DNA of 64,000 bases from Streptomyces sp. NBC_01669 (GCF_026339735.1 NZ_JAPEQG010000001.1:1736001-1800000); one strand, 5' to 3'. Shown: positions 53,420-63,866, counted from the first letter of the stretch. Translations and numbers: made by a program. Notes: generated by a model not told the origin, from the letters alone.

Positions 53420-55767
53420 TGGAGACGGACCGGGCACACGGCCCGACCTCCGACCGGCGGCCTGACCAGCAGCCGGACCGCGGAAGTCTCCCCACCGCGG
53501 CGCCTTCCCCCGTACCGCCGAAGCGACGGCATGCCACGCCGAACCGGATCGAACGTGTCCGCCGCCAGGCCGTCCCCAAGCCGCGCGTGGTCATCGCTCT
53601 TCTGCTCCTGCTCGGCCTCGTCTCCGTGATGCTGCTCGACGGCTATCTGCGGGCGGAGGTCGGAAGCGACCAGCGTGTCCGCTCCGACGCGAGCGCGAGC
53701 AAGGTGCCGGACAGCGTCCTCGACGGCGGGCCCTTCCTCAGCTTCGAGGGCGGCACGGCGCGGACCCGGTCCGTGCCGGACAAGACGATCGTGCTCACCT
53801 TCGACGACGGCCCGGACCCCGAGTGGACCCAGAAGGTGCTCGACATCCTGGACGACAACGAGGTGCCCGGCACGTTCTTCCTGGTCGGCTCGATGATCTC
53901 GCGGTATCCGGACGTGGTGCGCCGGATGGTCGACGACGGCAACGAGGTGGGCGTCCACACCTTCACCCATGTCGATCTGTCGTACCAGAGCGCGGCCCGC
54001 GTCAAGCGGGAGATCGCGCAGACACAGCTCGCTCTGGCGGGCGCCGCGGGCATCACGACGACCCTCTTCCGCGCCCCGTACTCGTCGACGAACGACGCGA
54101 TCGACAACTACAGCTGGCCCGTCTACAAGAAACTCGGCGCTATGGGCTACACCAGCGTCTTCATCGACACGGACAGCGAGGACTGGCAGCAGCCGGGCGT
54201 ATCCAAGATCATCAAGTGGGCCACCCCGAAGAGCGGGAGGGGCGCTTCGGTGCTCTTTCACGACGCGGGCGGCAATCGCGAGCAGACCCTCGAAGCGCTG
54301 CCGCAGTACATCAAGAAGATGAAGGCGAAGGGCTACACCTTCACCACGGTCAGCGGCGCCCAGCAACAGGTACAGGGGCAACAGGCACAAGGGCAGCAGG
54401 GCGCACAGGCCGGCGCGCCGGCCCCGGGGATCAGTACGGCCGGCTCACCGCAGAGCAACCCCGAGCAGGCCGCGCACCGCACAGCCGACACGTCCACCCT
54501 CTGGGAGGGCCGCGCCCTGCTCGGCGCGGTCGCCGTCGCGGAGTGGACCGTGCCCGGTCTTGCCGTGGTGCTGGCGGTCGTGGGCGTCGCCGTGCTGGGC
54601 AGGTTCGCGATGATGCTCCTCCTCGCCCGGCGCCACTACCGGCAGCGCAACAGACGCCGGTTCGTCTGGGGCCCCGGAATCACCGAACCGGTCAGTGTGA
54701 TCGTGCCCGCGTACAACGAGAAGGAGTGCATCGCCAACACCCTGGGCTCCCTTGCCGCCAGCACCCATCCCATCGAGATCGTGGTCGTCGACGACGGCTC
54801 GACCGACGGCACGGCGGAGATCGCCGAGTCCCTGGGGCTGCCGAACGTGCGGGTGATCCGCCAGGCGAACGCGGGCAAGTCCGCGGCGCTCAACAACGGT
54901 GTGCGGCATGCGCGTCACGACATCGTGGTCATGATGGACGGCGACACCGTCTTCGAACCCGACACCGTTCAGCGGCTCGTGCAACCCTTCGGTGACCCGG
55001 AGGTCGGTGCGGTCGCGGGCAATGCCAAGGTCGGCAACCGCAACACCGTGATCGGCGCCTGGCAGCACATCGAGTACGTGATGGGCTTCAACCTCGACCG
55101 CCGGATGTACGACCTGCTGCGCTGCATGCCGACCATCCCGGGCGCGATCGGGGCGTTCCGCCGCGAAGCCGTGTTGGGGGTCGGCGGGATGAGCGAGGAC
55201 ACGCTCGCCGAGGACACCGACATCACCATCGCCCTGCACCGCGCGGGATGGCGGGTCGTCTACGCGGAACACGCGCGCGCCTGGACCGAGGCGCCCGCAT
55301 CGCTGGGGCAGCTGTGGCGGCAGCGCTACCGCTGGAGTTACGGCACGATGCAGGCGCTCTGGAAGCACCGGAAGTCGATGACGGACCGGGGGCCGTCGGG
55401 CCGGTTCGGCCGGGTCGGCATGCCGCTGGTCGTCCTGTTCCAGATCGTCACCCCCGTCTTCGCGCCGCTCATCGACGTGTTCACGGTCTACGCGATGATC
55501 TTTGTGGACTTCAAGGGGTCCCTGCTCGCCTGGCTGGCGGTGCTCCTCGTCCAACTGGCCTGTGCGGCCTACGCCTTCCGTCTCGACCGCGAGCGGTTCC
55601 GGTATCTCCTCATGCTGCCTCTGCAACAGGTTGCCTACCGGCAGCTGATGTATCTGGTGCTGATCCACTCGTGTGTGACCGCGGCGACGGGCGGCCGGCT
55701 GCGCTGGCAGAAGCTGAAGCGCACCGGTGAGGTGGGCACACCGGCCTCCGGCACGGGGGCGCGCTGA
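53419..55767 (+). CDS. matB: Bifunctional polysaccharide deacetylase / family-2 glycosyltransferase (MatB-like)
   Basis: The 782-residue membrane enzyme has an N-terminal helix (58-74), an extracytoplasmic NodB deacetylase domain (TFDDGPDP 127-134, HTFTH 180-184, RAPYSS, VLFHDAGG), a Gln-rich linker, a membrane helix, a GT2 synthase (DDGSTDGT, MDGDT, EDTDIT, QRYRW) and C-terminal helices. This resembles MatB of S. coelicolor/lividans, which with MatA makes a beta-1,6-GlcNAc-type polymer causing mycelial pellets. The identification rests on domain order and memory of that locus. Confidence 0.85.
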   Translation: METDRAHGPTSDRRPDQQPDRGSLPTAAPSPVPPKRRHATPNRIERVRRQAVPKPRVVIALLLLLGLVSVMLLDGYLRAEVGSDQRVRSDASASKVPDSVLDGGPFLSFEGGTARTRSVPDKTIVLTFDDGPDPEWTQKVLDILDDNEVPGTFFLVGSMISRYPDVVRRMVDDGNEVGVHTFTHVDLSYQSAARVKREIAQTQLALAGAAGITTTLFRAPYSSTNDAIDNYSWPVYKKLGAMGYTSVFIDTDSEDWQQPGVSKIIKWATPKSGRGASVLFHDAGGNREQTLEALPQYIKKMKAKGYTFTTVSGAQQQVQGQQAQGQQGAQAGAPAPGISTAGSPQSNPEQAAHRTADTSTLWEGRALLGAVAVAEWTVPGLAVVLAVVGVAVLGRFAMMLLLARRHYRQRNRRRFVWGPGITEPVSVIVPAYNEKECIANTLGSLAASTHPIEIVVVDDGSTDGTAEIAESLGLPNVRVIRQANAGKSAALNNGVRHARHDIVVMMDGDTVFEPDTVQRLVQPFGDPEVGAVAGNAKVGNRNTVIGAWQHIEYVMGFNLDRRMYDLLRCMPTIPGAIGAFRREAVLGVGGMSEDTLAEDTDITIALHRAGWRVVYAEHARAWTEAPASLGQLWRQRYRWSYGTMQALWKHRKSMTDRGPSGRFGRVGMPLVVLFQIVTPVFAPLIDVFTVYAMIFVDFKGSLLAWLAVLLVQLACAAYAFRLDRERFRYLLMLPLQQVAYRQLMYLVLIHSCVTAATGGRLRWQKLKRTGEVGTPASGTGAR

Positions 55768-56927
55768 TGGCGGGCGCACACCGCAAGGGCGCACTGCGGA
55801 CCGGGATCCCGATGCAACGGCCGGCCGAGCACTCGGGGGAGGATACGGAACCCGGGCCCCCGGCCGGGGAAACCGCCCCGTCCTCTCCCGCACCGCTCCC
55901 CGGCCCCAGCGCGGGCCGCGACCGATGGTTCGACGCACTGCGGGCCTTCGCACTGGTCCGTGTCATCACGTACCACACCTTCGAGTGGCCCTGGCTGGGG
56001 CTTGTCTTCCCTTCCATGGGCGTGATGTTCGCACTCGCCGGCTCGCTCATGGCGCGTTCGCTGGAGCGGCCCGCGGCGCACGTCCTCCGCGGGCGGCTGC
56101 GCAGACTGCTGATCCCGCTCTGGGCGTTCGCGCTGGTTCTCGGTACGGCGATGCTGCTGCACGGCTGGCTGCCCGGCCCGGATGTCCTGTACTGGGTGCT
56201 GCCGGTCGGCGATCCGCCGGGCAACGCGTGGGGCGAGCAGGCCTGGGCGGTGCTCTGGTACCTGCGGACGTATCTGTGGTTCGTGCTGATGTCGCCGGTG
56301 CTGCTGCGCATCTTCCGGTCCGCCCCGCTGCCCGTGCTCGCGCTGTCGCTCGTGCCCGTCGTGGTCCTGGAGACCGTGGGCGGCGTGCCGGACGGGCGGC
56401 TGGGCAGTGCGCTCAGCGATCTGTCGGTCTTCCTGTTCTGCTGGCTGCTCGGCTTCGCCCACCGAGACGGCGTCCTCGACCGGATGCGCCCCGCCGCCGT
56501 CGTCCCCGTGGCCTCGGCCCTGCTGGCGGCAGGCGCCTGGTGGGCCTTCCACCACCGGGTCGACGGTTCCTACGATCTCGACGACATCCCGCTCGCCCAG
56601 GCGCTGTGGTCCGCCGGGTTCGTCCTGCTGCTGCTCCGCTTCCGTCCCGACTTCGCCGGGCTCGCCCGCCATCGGGTGGCCGACAGGGTCGTGAAGGTCT
56701 TCAACGCCCGTGCCGTGACGATCTATCTGTGGCACGAGGTCGCCCTGATGACGAGCGTGCCGCTGATCGATCTGATGTGGAACGTGCCTGCTTTCGAACG
56801 GGATCTGCCGTTGGACAGCATGTGGTTCCAGTTCGGGGTCGCCTGGGTGCTGATCGCGGCGGCCGTGGCCCTCTTCGGCTGGGTCGAGGACATCGCGGCC
56901 AAACGGGGGCCGCGCCTGCTGCCTTGA
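55767..56927 (+). CDS. Acyltransferase-3 family membrane protein in Mat-like operon
   Basis: The 386-residue membrane protein has about ten helices and the acyltransferase-3 pattern: RDRWFDALRAFALVRVITYHTFEW near residues 50-73 (conserved R and H), and IYLWHEVAL near the end. It is coupled (TGATG) to the MatB-like gene and probably adds O-acetyl or similar groups to the polysaccharide. A hairpin covers its last codons. Confidence 0.85.
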   Translation: MAGAHRKGALRTGIPMQRPAEHSGEDTEPGPPAGETAPSSPAPLPGPSAGRDRWFDALRAFALVRVITYHTFEWPWLGLVFPSMGVMFALAGSLMARSLERPAAHVLRGRLRRLLIPLWAFALVLGTAMLLHGWLPGPDVLYWVLPVGDPPGNAWGEQAWAVLWYLRTYLWFVLMSPVLLRIFRSAPLPVLALSLVPVVVLETVGGVPDGRLGSALSDLSVFLFCWLLGFAHRDGVLDRMRPAAVVPVASALLAAGAWWAFHHRVDGSYDLDDIPLAQALWSAGFVLLLLRFRPDFAGLARHRVADRVVKVFNARAVTIYLWHEVALMTSVPLIDLMWNVPAFERDLPLDSMWFQFGVAWVLIAAAVALFGWVEDIAAKRGPRLLP

Positions 56928-56937
56928 CGCGGCCCCC
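56905..56937 (+). terminator. Hairpin at the end of the Mat-like operon
   Basis: GGGGGCCGCG (56905-56914) pairs with CGCGGCCCCC (56928-56937) around 13 nt that include the stop codon region. Confidence 0.7.
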
Positions 56938-56965
56938 GCCGCACCGTGCGTGACCGCCGCCGGCC

Positions 56966-57688
56966 CTACCGGTCGGCGGCGAGGACGAACCAGCGGGCGG
57001 GCAGGTCGATGCGGGTGCCGTCCGGCAGGTGCTCGGTCTGGGCGAGCGCCGTGTCGCCGGTCGCGAGCGTCGTCAGCCCCGCCGCCCGCAACAGCTCCGG
57101 CACCTCCTCCTCCGTGGCTCCGGCCGGCCGGAGCCCGTGCTCGAAGACCCGTCGCAGTTTCTCGGGCGGACCGCCCGGCCCCTGGGCCGCCTGCTGCAGC
57201 ACCGTCTTGGACGCCGGGGTCAGCTCGGCGACGAAGGCCCGCCCCCGCGCCCCCAGGAGCGTCGCGACGGCTGCCGCGACGGCGGGACGCGCCTCCGGCT
57301 CGCTCTGGTGGATCACCGCCCGCATATAGACATTGGTGTCGCCGATCCGTTCCCGCAGGGCCTGTACCGCTTTCCCGTCGACCAGGTTGAGCTGCTCGAA
57401 CTCGGCGATGCCCACGGAGTCCGCGCGGCGTGCGTGCCCGATCGCCGCCTGCGCGAGGTCCACGCCGATGGCGCGGGTGAACCGGGTGGCGAGGTAGCGG
57501 GTCTGGGTGCCGTTGCCGCACCCGAGGTCGACGACGGGCAGCGAGGTGTCGGCGTAAGGGAGCAGCAGCTCACTGTGGGGTACCGAGTTGAGGGACGGGT
57601 CGGAGTCCCAGATCGCCTCGCCGGGTGCGTCGGAGGTCGACGACCAGTAGCCTTCCCACGCTTCGCGGTAGCCCTGTGACACGTCCAT
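56966..57688 (-). CDS. SAM-dependent methyltransferase
   Basis: The 240-residue class I methyltransferase has VVDLGCGNGTQTR (motif I, about residues 52-64) and AIGVDLAQAAIG (motif II). Substrate unknown. The start is placed at ATG 57688 (DVSQGYREAWEGYW) with GGGAG 5 nt upstream; an in-frame start 11 codons earlier has no ribosome site. Confidence 0.82.
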   Translation of the reverse strand: MDVSQGYREAWEGYWSSTSDAPGEAIWDSDPSLNSVPHSELLLPYADTSLPVVDLGCGNGTQTRYLATRFTRAIGVDLAQAAIGHARRADSVGIAEFEQLNLVDGKAVQALRERIGDTNVYMRAVIHQSEPEARPAVAAAVATLLGARGRAFVAELTPASKTVLQQAAQGPGGPPEKLRRVFEHGLRPAGATEEEVPELLRAAGLTTLATGDTALAQTEHLPDGTRIDLPARWFVLAADR

Positions 57689-57800
57689 ACGTACTCCCAA
57701 GTCCGGTGCACCCACAGCCATTCGCTGGGCAACGGCCTACCGTCCCGGCAGCGTCCGGGGCAAGAGAGCGGGCATCATCCGCCGTTCGGCGCACCTACTT

Positions 57801-60251
57801 TCACCTGGTGTTCGACCGGGGGCGGGGAAATCGGACAAGCGGCTGCTCGAACCACACGGTCTTGCCATGTGCCGTGGTGCTCGTGCCCCACTCCCGGGCG
57901 AGGTTACTCACCACCAGCAGGCCGCGTCCCGACTCGTCGTGGGCGGAGGCGCTGAGGAGGGTGGCGGGAGCCGGTTCGTCGTCGCTGACCTCACAGAGCA
58001 GGGCGCCGGTCCGGACCAGACGCAGCCCGATGTGGCGGATGCGCCCGTGGTTCACGGCGTTGGTGACCAGCTCGCTGACCATCAGCACCGCCGACTCCAC
58101 CGCGTCCGGCAGATCCCAGTCGAGGAGCTTGCCGCGCACCAGGCTCCGGGCTCGTGCCACTTCCCGAGTGTCCAGGGCGAGTTGCCATTCGGCGACGTCG
58201 TCGTCCGGGATGCCGTTCAGCCGGGCCATCAGCAGCGCCACGTCGTCCTTGCGGCCGTCCTTCGGGTTCAGGGCGCGGATGATCGTGTCGCAGGCGTCGT
58301 CCATCGAGGCGGCGGGGTGTGCGGCGGAGGCGCAGAGCGTGGCGAGTCCGGCGCCGATGTCCTGGCCGCGCACCTCGACCAGCCCGTCGGTGCAGAGCAC
58401 CAGGCGGTCGCCGGGCCGTACCGGTATGGTCGCGGTCTCGAAGGCGACACCGCCGACACCGATCGGCGCCCCCGTCGGCAGGTCGAGGAGCTCGGCCCGG
58501 CCGTCCTCGGCGCGCACCAGCACGGGCGGGATGTGCCCGGCATTGGCGATCTGGAGCTCGGAGCGGATCGGGTCGTAGACGGCGTAGAGGCAGGTTGCGA
58601 GATATTGCTCGCCGAGGCGCTGCGCCAGGTCGTCGAGATTGCGCAGCAGCTGGGCGGGTGGCATCTCCATGGTCGCCATCGTCAGCACGGCGGTGCGCAA
58701 CTGGCCCATCATCGCAGCCGAGTTGAGACCGTGTCCCATGACGTCCCCGACGACCAGCGCGGTCCGGGAGCCGGGCAGCTTCACCGAGTCGAACCAGTCG
58801 CCGCCGATCCTGCCGAGCCGGGTGCCGGGCAGGTAGCGGGTGGCGATGTCGCAGCCGGCCATGCGGGGCTCGACCTGGGGCAGCATGCTGTCCTGGAGGG
58901 TGTCGGCCACATTCTCCTGGTACGTGTACATGCGGGCGTTGTCGAGGACGAGCCCGGCACGGGCGGCGAGTTCGGCGCCGGTGGTGCGGTCCATGTCGTC
59001 GAAGGGCTCACGGCCGGGGCGGCGCATCAGGACCATGAAGCCGAGCACCACGTCGCGCGCCTTGAGCGGGACGATCAGCAGGGATCGGTGGGTGATCAGC
59101 GGCCGCAGGTCGCGCTTCTCGAACTCGCCCGAGATCCGGTTGCTCAACTCCTCGCTGACGTACGGGATGAGGACGGGTTCGCCGGTGACCATGCACTGGA
59201 AGAACGGCGTGTGCTGCGGGAAGGCGATGGACTCACCGACCGGGACGGTGTCGTCCCAGCGGCCGGGTTCGTCGTTGTGCTCGACCCATACCCGGTGCCA
59301 GACGGTCGCGACGTCGGGCGGCCCGTCCGGGAAGCCCTCACCGGCGAGGACCGCGGCGCGCAGATGTGTACCCGCGAAGTCGGTGAAGCGGGGGACGGCG
59401 GCGCTGGTGACCTCGCGGATGGTGCGTTCCAGATCGAGGGAGGTGCCGATGCGCCCGCTCACCTCGTTGAGGAACTCCAGCCGTTCGCGGACGGCGGCGT
59501 ACTCCAGGTCGAGTTCGGGGCGGGGCACGGCGCGCGGTGCCGGAGCCCCGTCGGCTGCGGTCTCCGGGTCATCGGGCCGGCTGCGCGAACTGCGGCGCGG
59601 TACGCCCCAGTCGGGGGTGACCGGGACCCGCGCATGGTGGCTGAACTCCAGGATCGGGTAGCCGAGTTCGAGTACCTGGGAGACGATCCGGGTCGCTTCG
59701 TGGACGCCCATGTTCGGCAGGATCTCGGGGAGGCGGCCGGCCAGGTCCCGGTAGCCGGGGAAGTCGGTGTGGCGCGCGAAGCCGGGGGCGATCGTCTCGC
59801 TGTCCGGGTCGCCGCCCTCGTCACCGCTGTGCAGGGGCACGGCGTCCGCGGCGAGGACGAGGAGCCGCTCCGCACCGGGGCCGACCAGCGGGTAGGCCCA
59901 CCACAGGATGTCGATCCGGCCGCGCTCCGGTTGGTCGACCCTGGCCCGCCCCGCTGCCGGGTAGGCGACGGTGCCGCTCAGCGAACCGTCGAGCTCCGGG
60001 CCGAAGTCACCGTACGTATCGCCGGACCGCCCGGGCTCCGACTCCTGCGGTAACGCCCCGGAGACCGGGAGGAGTTCACCGGCCGGGCAGCCGATGGCGT
60101 CCTCCCTGGCCACGCCGAAGAGCCGTCGGGCCCCGGTCGACCAGTGCGACACGAGGCCGTCCATGTCGACGACCACCACGGCGAGCGGAACCCGCCCCGC
60201 GACTGCTTCACGCGGTTGTGGTGCCCTGTGCGGCGGCACATCCAGGTCCAT
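57801..60251 (-). CDS. PAS-GAF-SpoIIE phosphatase with C-terminal RsbW-like ATPase
   Basis: The 816-residue cytoplasmic signalling protein has an N-terminal PAS domain (about 20-90), a GAF domain (about 260-430), a PP2C/SpoIIE phosphatase domain (IGGDWFDSVKL, VVGDVMGHGLNSA, LVLCTDGLVE) and a C-terminal GHKL kinase-like domain (ELVTNAVNHG, DESGRGLLVV). It may both phosphorylate and dephosphorylate an anti-sigma antagonist. ATG 60251 has AAGGAG 10 nt upstream. Confidence 0.9.
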   Translation of the reverse strand: MDLDVPPHRAPQPREAVAGRVPLAVVVVDMDGLVSHWSTGARRLFGVAREDAIGCPAGELLPVSGALPQESEPGRSGDTYGDFGPELDGSLSGTVAYPAAGRARVDQPERGRIDILWWAYPLVGPGAERLLVLAADAVPLHSGDEGGDPDSETIAPGFARHTDFPGYRDLAGRLPEILPNMGVHEATRIVSQVLELGYPILEFSHHARVPVTPDWGVPRRSSRSRPDDPETAADGAPAPRAVPRPELDLEYAAVRERLEFLNEVSGRIGTSLDLERTIREVTSAAVPRFTDFAGTHLRAAVLAGEGFPDGPPDVATVWHRVWVEHNDEPGRWDDTVPVGESIAFPQHTPFFQCMVTGEPVLIPYVSEELSNRISGEFEKRDLRPLITHRSLLIVPLKARDVVLGFMVLMRRPGREPFDDMDRTTGAELAARAGLVLDNARMYTYQENVADTLQDSMLPQVEPRMAGCDIATRYLPGTRLGRIGGDWFDSVKLPGSRTALVVGDVMGHGLNSAAMMGQLRTAVLTMATMEMPPAQLLRNLDDLAQRLGEQYLATCLYAVYDPIRSELQIANAGHIPPVLVRAEDGRAELLDLPTGAPIGVGGVAFETATIPVRPGDRLVLCTDGLVEVRGQDIGAGLATLCASAAHPAASMDDACDTIIRALNPKDGRKDDVALLMARLNGIPDDDVAEWQLALDTREVARARSLVRGKLLDWDLPDAVESAVLMVSELVTNAVNHGRIRHIGLRLVRTGALLCEVSDDEPAPATLLSASAHDESGRGLLVVSNLAREWGTSTTAHGKTVWFEQPLVRFPRPRSNTR

Positions 60252-60413
60252 GGGTGGAAGGCTCCTTCCCCACCGCAAGGTTCTGCAGTATGTGACTCCA
60301 CGGTACGTCCCCGCGTCCGGCGTCCGCCGGTCATCGGCGGAATCGCCCCCGGAGGCGGTGCGCCCGCGCACAACCACGCACCACCACGCACCACGCTGCG
60401 CCGGGACGCGGCG

Positions 60414-62882
60414 TCAGTCCTCGTGACCGAGTTGCAGGTCACGCTCGGTGCGCCCGCCGCCCGCGACCTGGAGGACAGTGGCCACCGGCGGGTACCCCGC
60501 CGCGATGACGGTGTACTCGCCGGTCGACAGGTCCACGAAACGGAACGCCCCGTCGGGCCCGGTCGTCAGGGTGTCGACGACATTGCCCGCCGCGTCGAGG
60601 AGCGTGACCCGGGCGTCCTCGACGGGCCGTCCGCCGCTCGCCCGTACGACGCCGCGCAGCACCGCACCCCCGGCCAGCTCGATGTCCTGCCGGGTCTCCC
60701 TGGCCGCTTGCACGCTGACCGGCAGCGCGGCGGGCCGGAAAGCGGGGGCGCTGGCGGCAAGGGTGTACTCTCCGGCCACCAACTCCGAGATCACATAGCC
60801 GCCTTCACGGCCGCTACGGGTGGACGCGACCACCTCGCCACGCACATCGGTGAGCGTGACGGCGGCATCCCGCACCGGGATCCCGTCGGCCGTGACGACA
60901 GTCCCGGCCAGCCGGCCCGCACCGCCGAGCACCACGTCGAGCTCGACGGGCCGCTCCCCGACGGTGACGCTGACGGCCTGCGGCTGGTGTCCTCCGGCCG
61001 CCGCGATGAGGACGTACGAACCGGAGCCGGGCACGCTCAGCGCGTACCGCCCGTCGTCGCCGCTCGCGCCGCGGCCGACCTGCTTCCCCTGGATGTCGAT
61101 CAGGGTGAGGGCGGCGCGTGGGACCTTCGTACCGTCGGGGTGCTGGACGCAGCCGCACACCGGGACGCCCGACAGGTAGACGGGCGGTGGAGGGGCGTGG
61201 GTGGCGCGGGCGGCGGGGATGGGGGCGGCGGACTCGGCGGCTGCGGATTCGGGGCTGTGGTGGGACACCAGCGGTTTCTCCTTGAGGAAGAAGGCGATGA
61301 CGAGGCCGAGTGCGAGCACCGGCACGAGGTAGAGGAAGATCCGCGGCATCGCGTCTGCGTACGCCTGGATGTAGCTGTCGCGAAGGGCCGGCTCCATGGC
61401 GTGGACCAGCTGCGGGGTGATCGACTCGGGGTCGGGGAGGTCGGCGCCGGACGGGAGGCGGACCGCGAGGGCGTCGGCGAGACGGCCCGCGAAGAGCGTC
61501 CCGAAGACGGCGGCGCCGACGCTGCCGCCGATCTGCCGGAAGTAGTTGTTCGCACTGGTGGCGGCGCCGAGGTCGGCGGGTGGTACGGAGTTCTGCACGG
61601 CAAGGACGAGCACCGGCATGATCAGGCCGATCCCGATGCCGAGGACGGCCTGCGCGATGCTGTATTCGACGCGTGGGGTGCCGGTTTCGAGACGGGAGAG
61701 AAGCCACATGCCGACGACCGAGATCGCACCGCCGAGGATCGGGTAGACGCGGTAGCGGCCGGTACGGGAGATCAGCTGGCCAGAGACGACGGACGCGCCG
61801 ACGATGCCGCCCATCATCGGGAGCATCAGCAGCCCGGATTCGGTGGCGGTGGCGCCGTCGACCATCTGCAGGAACGTCGGCAGATAGCTGGCGGCGCCGA
61901 ACAGGGCGACGCCGACGACCGCGCCGACGAGCGCGGTCACGTTGAAGATCGAGTCGCGGAACAGCCTCAGCGGGATCACGGGTTCGGGCGCGCGGCGCTC
62001 GACGACCAGGAAGAGGAGAGCCGTTCCGACGGCCCCGACGGCCAGCCCGAGGATGGTGCGCGAGCCCCAGGCGTACTCCGTACCGCCCCAACTGGTCAGC
62101 AGCACCACGCAGGTGGAGGCGGCGGCCAGCAGCAGCGCGCCGAGTACATCGAGCCGGGGCCGGACGGCGGGTTTGGGGAGTTTCAGTACGACGGTGATGA
62201 CGGCCAGCGTGACCAGTCCGAACGGGACGTTGATGTAGAAGCACCAGCGCCAGGACGCGTGGTCGGTGAAGAAGCCGCCGAGCAGCGGTCCGGCAACGGA
62301 CGCGAGACCGAAGGCGGCGCCGATCAGCCCCATGAAACGGCCGCGCTCGCGGGGCGGTACGACGTCCGCGATGATCGCCTGGACCCCGATCATGAGCCCG
62401 CCGCCGCCGATGCCCTGGACGGCGCGGAAGGCGATCAGCTCGTCCATGGTCCGGGACCAGCCGGCCAGCGCGGAGCCGACGACGAAGACGACGATGGCGA
62501 ACTGGAAGACGCTCTTGCGGCCGAAGAGATCGCCGAGCTTGCCGTAGATCGGCAGCCCGATGGTGGAGGCGAGGAGATAGGCGGTGACGGCCCAGGACAT
62601 CTTCTCCAGGCCGTGCAGCTCACCGACGATCTTCGGCAGGGCGGTGGCGACGATCATCTGGTCGAGCGCCGCGAGCAGCAGGGTGAGCATCAGTCCGAGG
62701 AAGACCAGCCGGATCCGGCGGGGGCTGATCTCCGCGGCGTCGGGACCCGGTGGGGACGAGGCTGGAGTCACCGCACCGGGCAGGGCGGCGGTCTGCACAC
62801 CGTGCGGATCCGCGGTCGCCGCCTCGGCCTCGCCCTCCGCACCGTCCGGCTCGTCCTTCACCAGAGTGATTCCACCCGCCAC
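60414..62882 (-). CDS. DHA2-type MFS exporter with C-terminal Ig-like repeats
   Basis: The ~822-residue fusion has 14 membrane helices of the DHA2/EmrB drug-exporter type ([56 protein letters not shown]), then about 290 residues with at least three carboxypeptidase-regulatory-like beta-sandwich repeats ([48 protein letters not shown]). The tail should face the cytoplasm if topology is standard. GTG 62882 has GGGGAG 6 nt upstream. Confidence 0.88.
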   Translation of the reverse strand: MAGGITLVKDEPDGAEGEAEAATADPHGVQTAALPGAVTPASSPPGPDAAEISPRRIRLVFLGLMLTLLLAALDQMIVATALPKIVGELHGLEKMSWAVTAYLLASTIGLPIYGKLGDLFGRKSVFQFAIVVFVVGSALAGWSRTMDELIAFRAVQGIGGGGLMIGVQAIIADVVPPRERGRFMGLIGAAFGLASVAGPLLGGFFTDHASWRWCFYINVPFGLVTLAVITVVLKLPKPAVRPRLDVLGALLLAAASTCVVLLTSWGGTEYAWGSRTILGLAVGAVGTALLFLVVERRAPEPVIPLRLFRDSIFNVTALVGAVVGVALFGAASYLPTFLQMVDGATATESGLLMLPMMGGIVGASVVSGQLISRTGRYRVYPILGGAISVVGMWLLSRLETGTPRVEYSIAQAVLGIGIGLIMPVLVLAVQNSVPPADLGAATSANNYFRQIGGSVGAAVFGTLFAGRLADALAVRLPSGADLPDPESITPQLVHAMEPALRDSYIQAYADAMPRIFLYLVPVLALGLVIAFFLKEKPLVSHHSPESAAAESAAPIPAARATHAPPPPVYLSGVPVCGCVQHPDGTKVPRAALTLIDIQGKQVGRGASGDDGRYALSVPGSGSYVLIAAAGGHQPQAVSVTVGERPVELDVVLGGAGRLAGTVVTADGIPVRDAAVTLTDVRGEVVASTRSGREGGYVISELVAGEYTLAASAPAFRPAALPVSVQAARETRQDIELAGGAVLRGVVRASGGRPVEDARVTLLDAAGNVVDTLTTGPDGAFRFVDLSTGEYTVIAAGYPPVATVLQVAGGGRTERDLQLGHED

Positions 62883-63069
62883 GTGCCGCTCCCCTCGTCG
62901 CATCTGCGCCGCCCATTTCTCGCATTGCGCGACAAGGGAGGGCAAACGCGACGGGGGGCGCCGACGGCGCACTCGGGGGGCTTATCCCCCGGTGGGAGCC
63001 ACTACGGCGCACAACCGACCGGCCGGGAAAACCACCCGAACCGGTGAGGCCGGTCAGCGCTGCACGAGG

Positions 63070-63513
63070 CTACTTCTCGACCTCGGTCGCAAGGTTCTGC
63101 AGCAGCTCGTCGTAGATGCGTCCAAGCCCCTTGGGCGCAAAGGTCTTCTCGAAGAATCCACCGATGCCGCCCGCGCCGTTCCAGACGGTCGAGACGACGG
63201 CCTTGGACCGGCCCTCGCCGGCCGGGGTGACGGTCCACGTGGTGACCATCGACGAGTTGCGGTCCTTCTCGATGAGCTGCCCGTCGGTCGGCTCGGTCAC
63301 GTCGAGCAGGCAGTCGCGGACCCGCTTGCTGGTGGCCTGGAGCTTCCAGTGGACGAGGGTGCCCTCACCGTCACCGCCCTCGCGGACCTCGTACTCACTG
63401 AAGTGGCCGGGCAGGACCTTGCCCCGGACCTCCTGGTAGTCAGCCAGCGCGTCGAACACCGTCTCCGCGTCCGCCGCGATGATCCGCTCTGTCGTGGCCT
63501 CGACCTGCGCCAT
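63070..63513 (-). CDS. SRPBCC-family (START-like) protein
   Basis: The 147-residue protein has the polyketide-cyclase/SRPBCC fold pattern: VEATTERIIAADAETVFDALADYQE at the start and a long C-terminal helix (KGLGRIYDELLQNLATEVEK). It binds a hydrophobic ligand or acts as a cyclase. GGAGG lies upstream of ATG 63513. Confidence 0.85.
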   Translation of the reverse strand: MAQVEATTERIIAADAETVFDALADYQEVRGKVLPGHFSEYEVREGGDGEGTLVHWKLQATSKRVRDCLLDVTEPTDGQLIEKDRNSSMVTTWTVTPAGEGRSKAVVSTVWNGAGGIGGFFEKTFAPKGLGRIYDELLQNLATEVEK

Positions 63514-63617
63514 GGCTGTTCCTCCAGCACTCGGTTGTTCGGGGGTGTGCTGAGCCAATCACCTCCGGCACGCCGCTCAAAATCCGGGCCGGGACGAACG
63601 GGAGAAAACGATCAAGG

Positions 63618-63629
63618 GAACAAGTGTTC
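63618..63629 (+). promoter_or_regulatory. SOS-box-like LexA site
   Basis: GAACAAGTGTTC fits the core of the actinobacterial LexA box, GAAC-N4-GTTC. A TATTCT -10-like element follows at 63630-63635, so a bound repressor would block the promoter of the gene at 63663. Confidence 0.5.
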
Positions 63630-63662
63630 TATTCTCTCTCCAGTGCTACCGAGGAGGCGTCC

Positions 63663-63866
63663 ATGCGCTGGGACAATCTGGTCGAAAACACCCGAGAGGC
63701 CGGAACGGGCACGCTCTTCGCCGCGGACGCGGTGACCACGCGCACCTTCGACACAGCCCCGACCCCGGGTATGACAGAGGTCGCGGCGCATGGCGGGGCG
63801 ACGGCGACTGACCGGCGAGTATCGACAGGTGCCCGCGCACCGTCCGGGGTCAGTAGCGGTACGTGA
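63663..63866 (+). pseudogene. Truncated Rv2578c-like radical-SAM protein (N-terminus only)
   Basis: A strong GAGGAGG 5 nt before ATG starts MRWDNLVENT, then TLFAADAVTTRTFDT, the conserved N-terminus of the Rv2578c-type (SplB-like) radical-SAM family. After about residue 40 it loses similarity (only GMTEV remains) and ends at 67 residues, before the CxxxCxxC cluster. The rest of the gene is not present downstream. Confidence 0.65.

Noticed and set aside
60144..63047. A 967-codon plus-strand frame, the longest in the window.
   Set aside because: It is antisense to the DHA2 exporter; it is rich in Gly, Asp, Arg and His with no motif. Long antisense frames are expected at this GC content.
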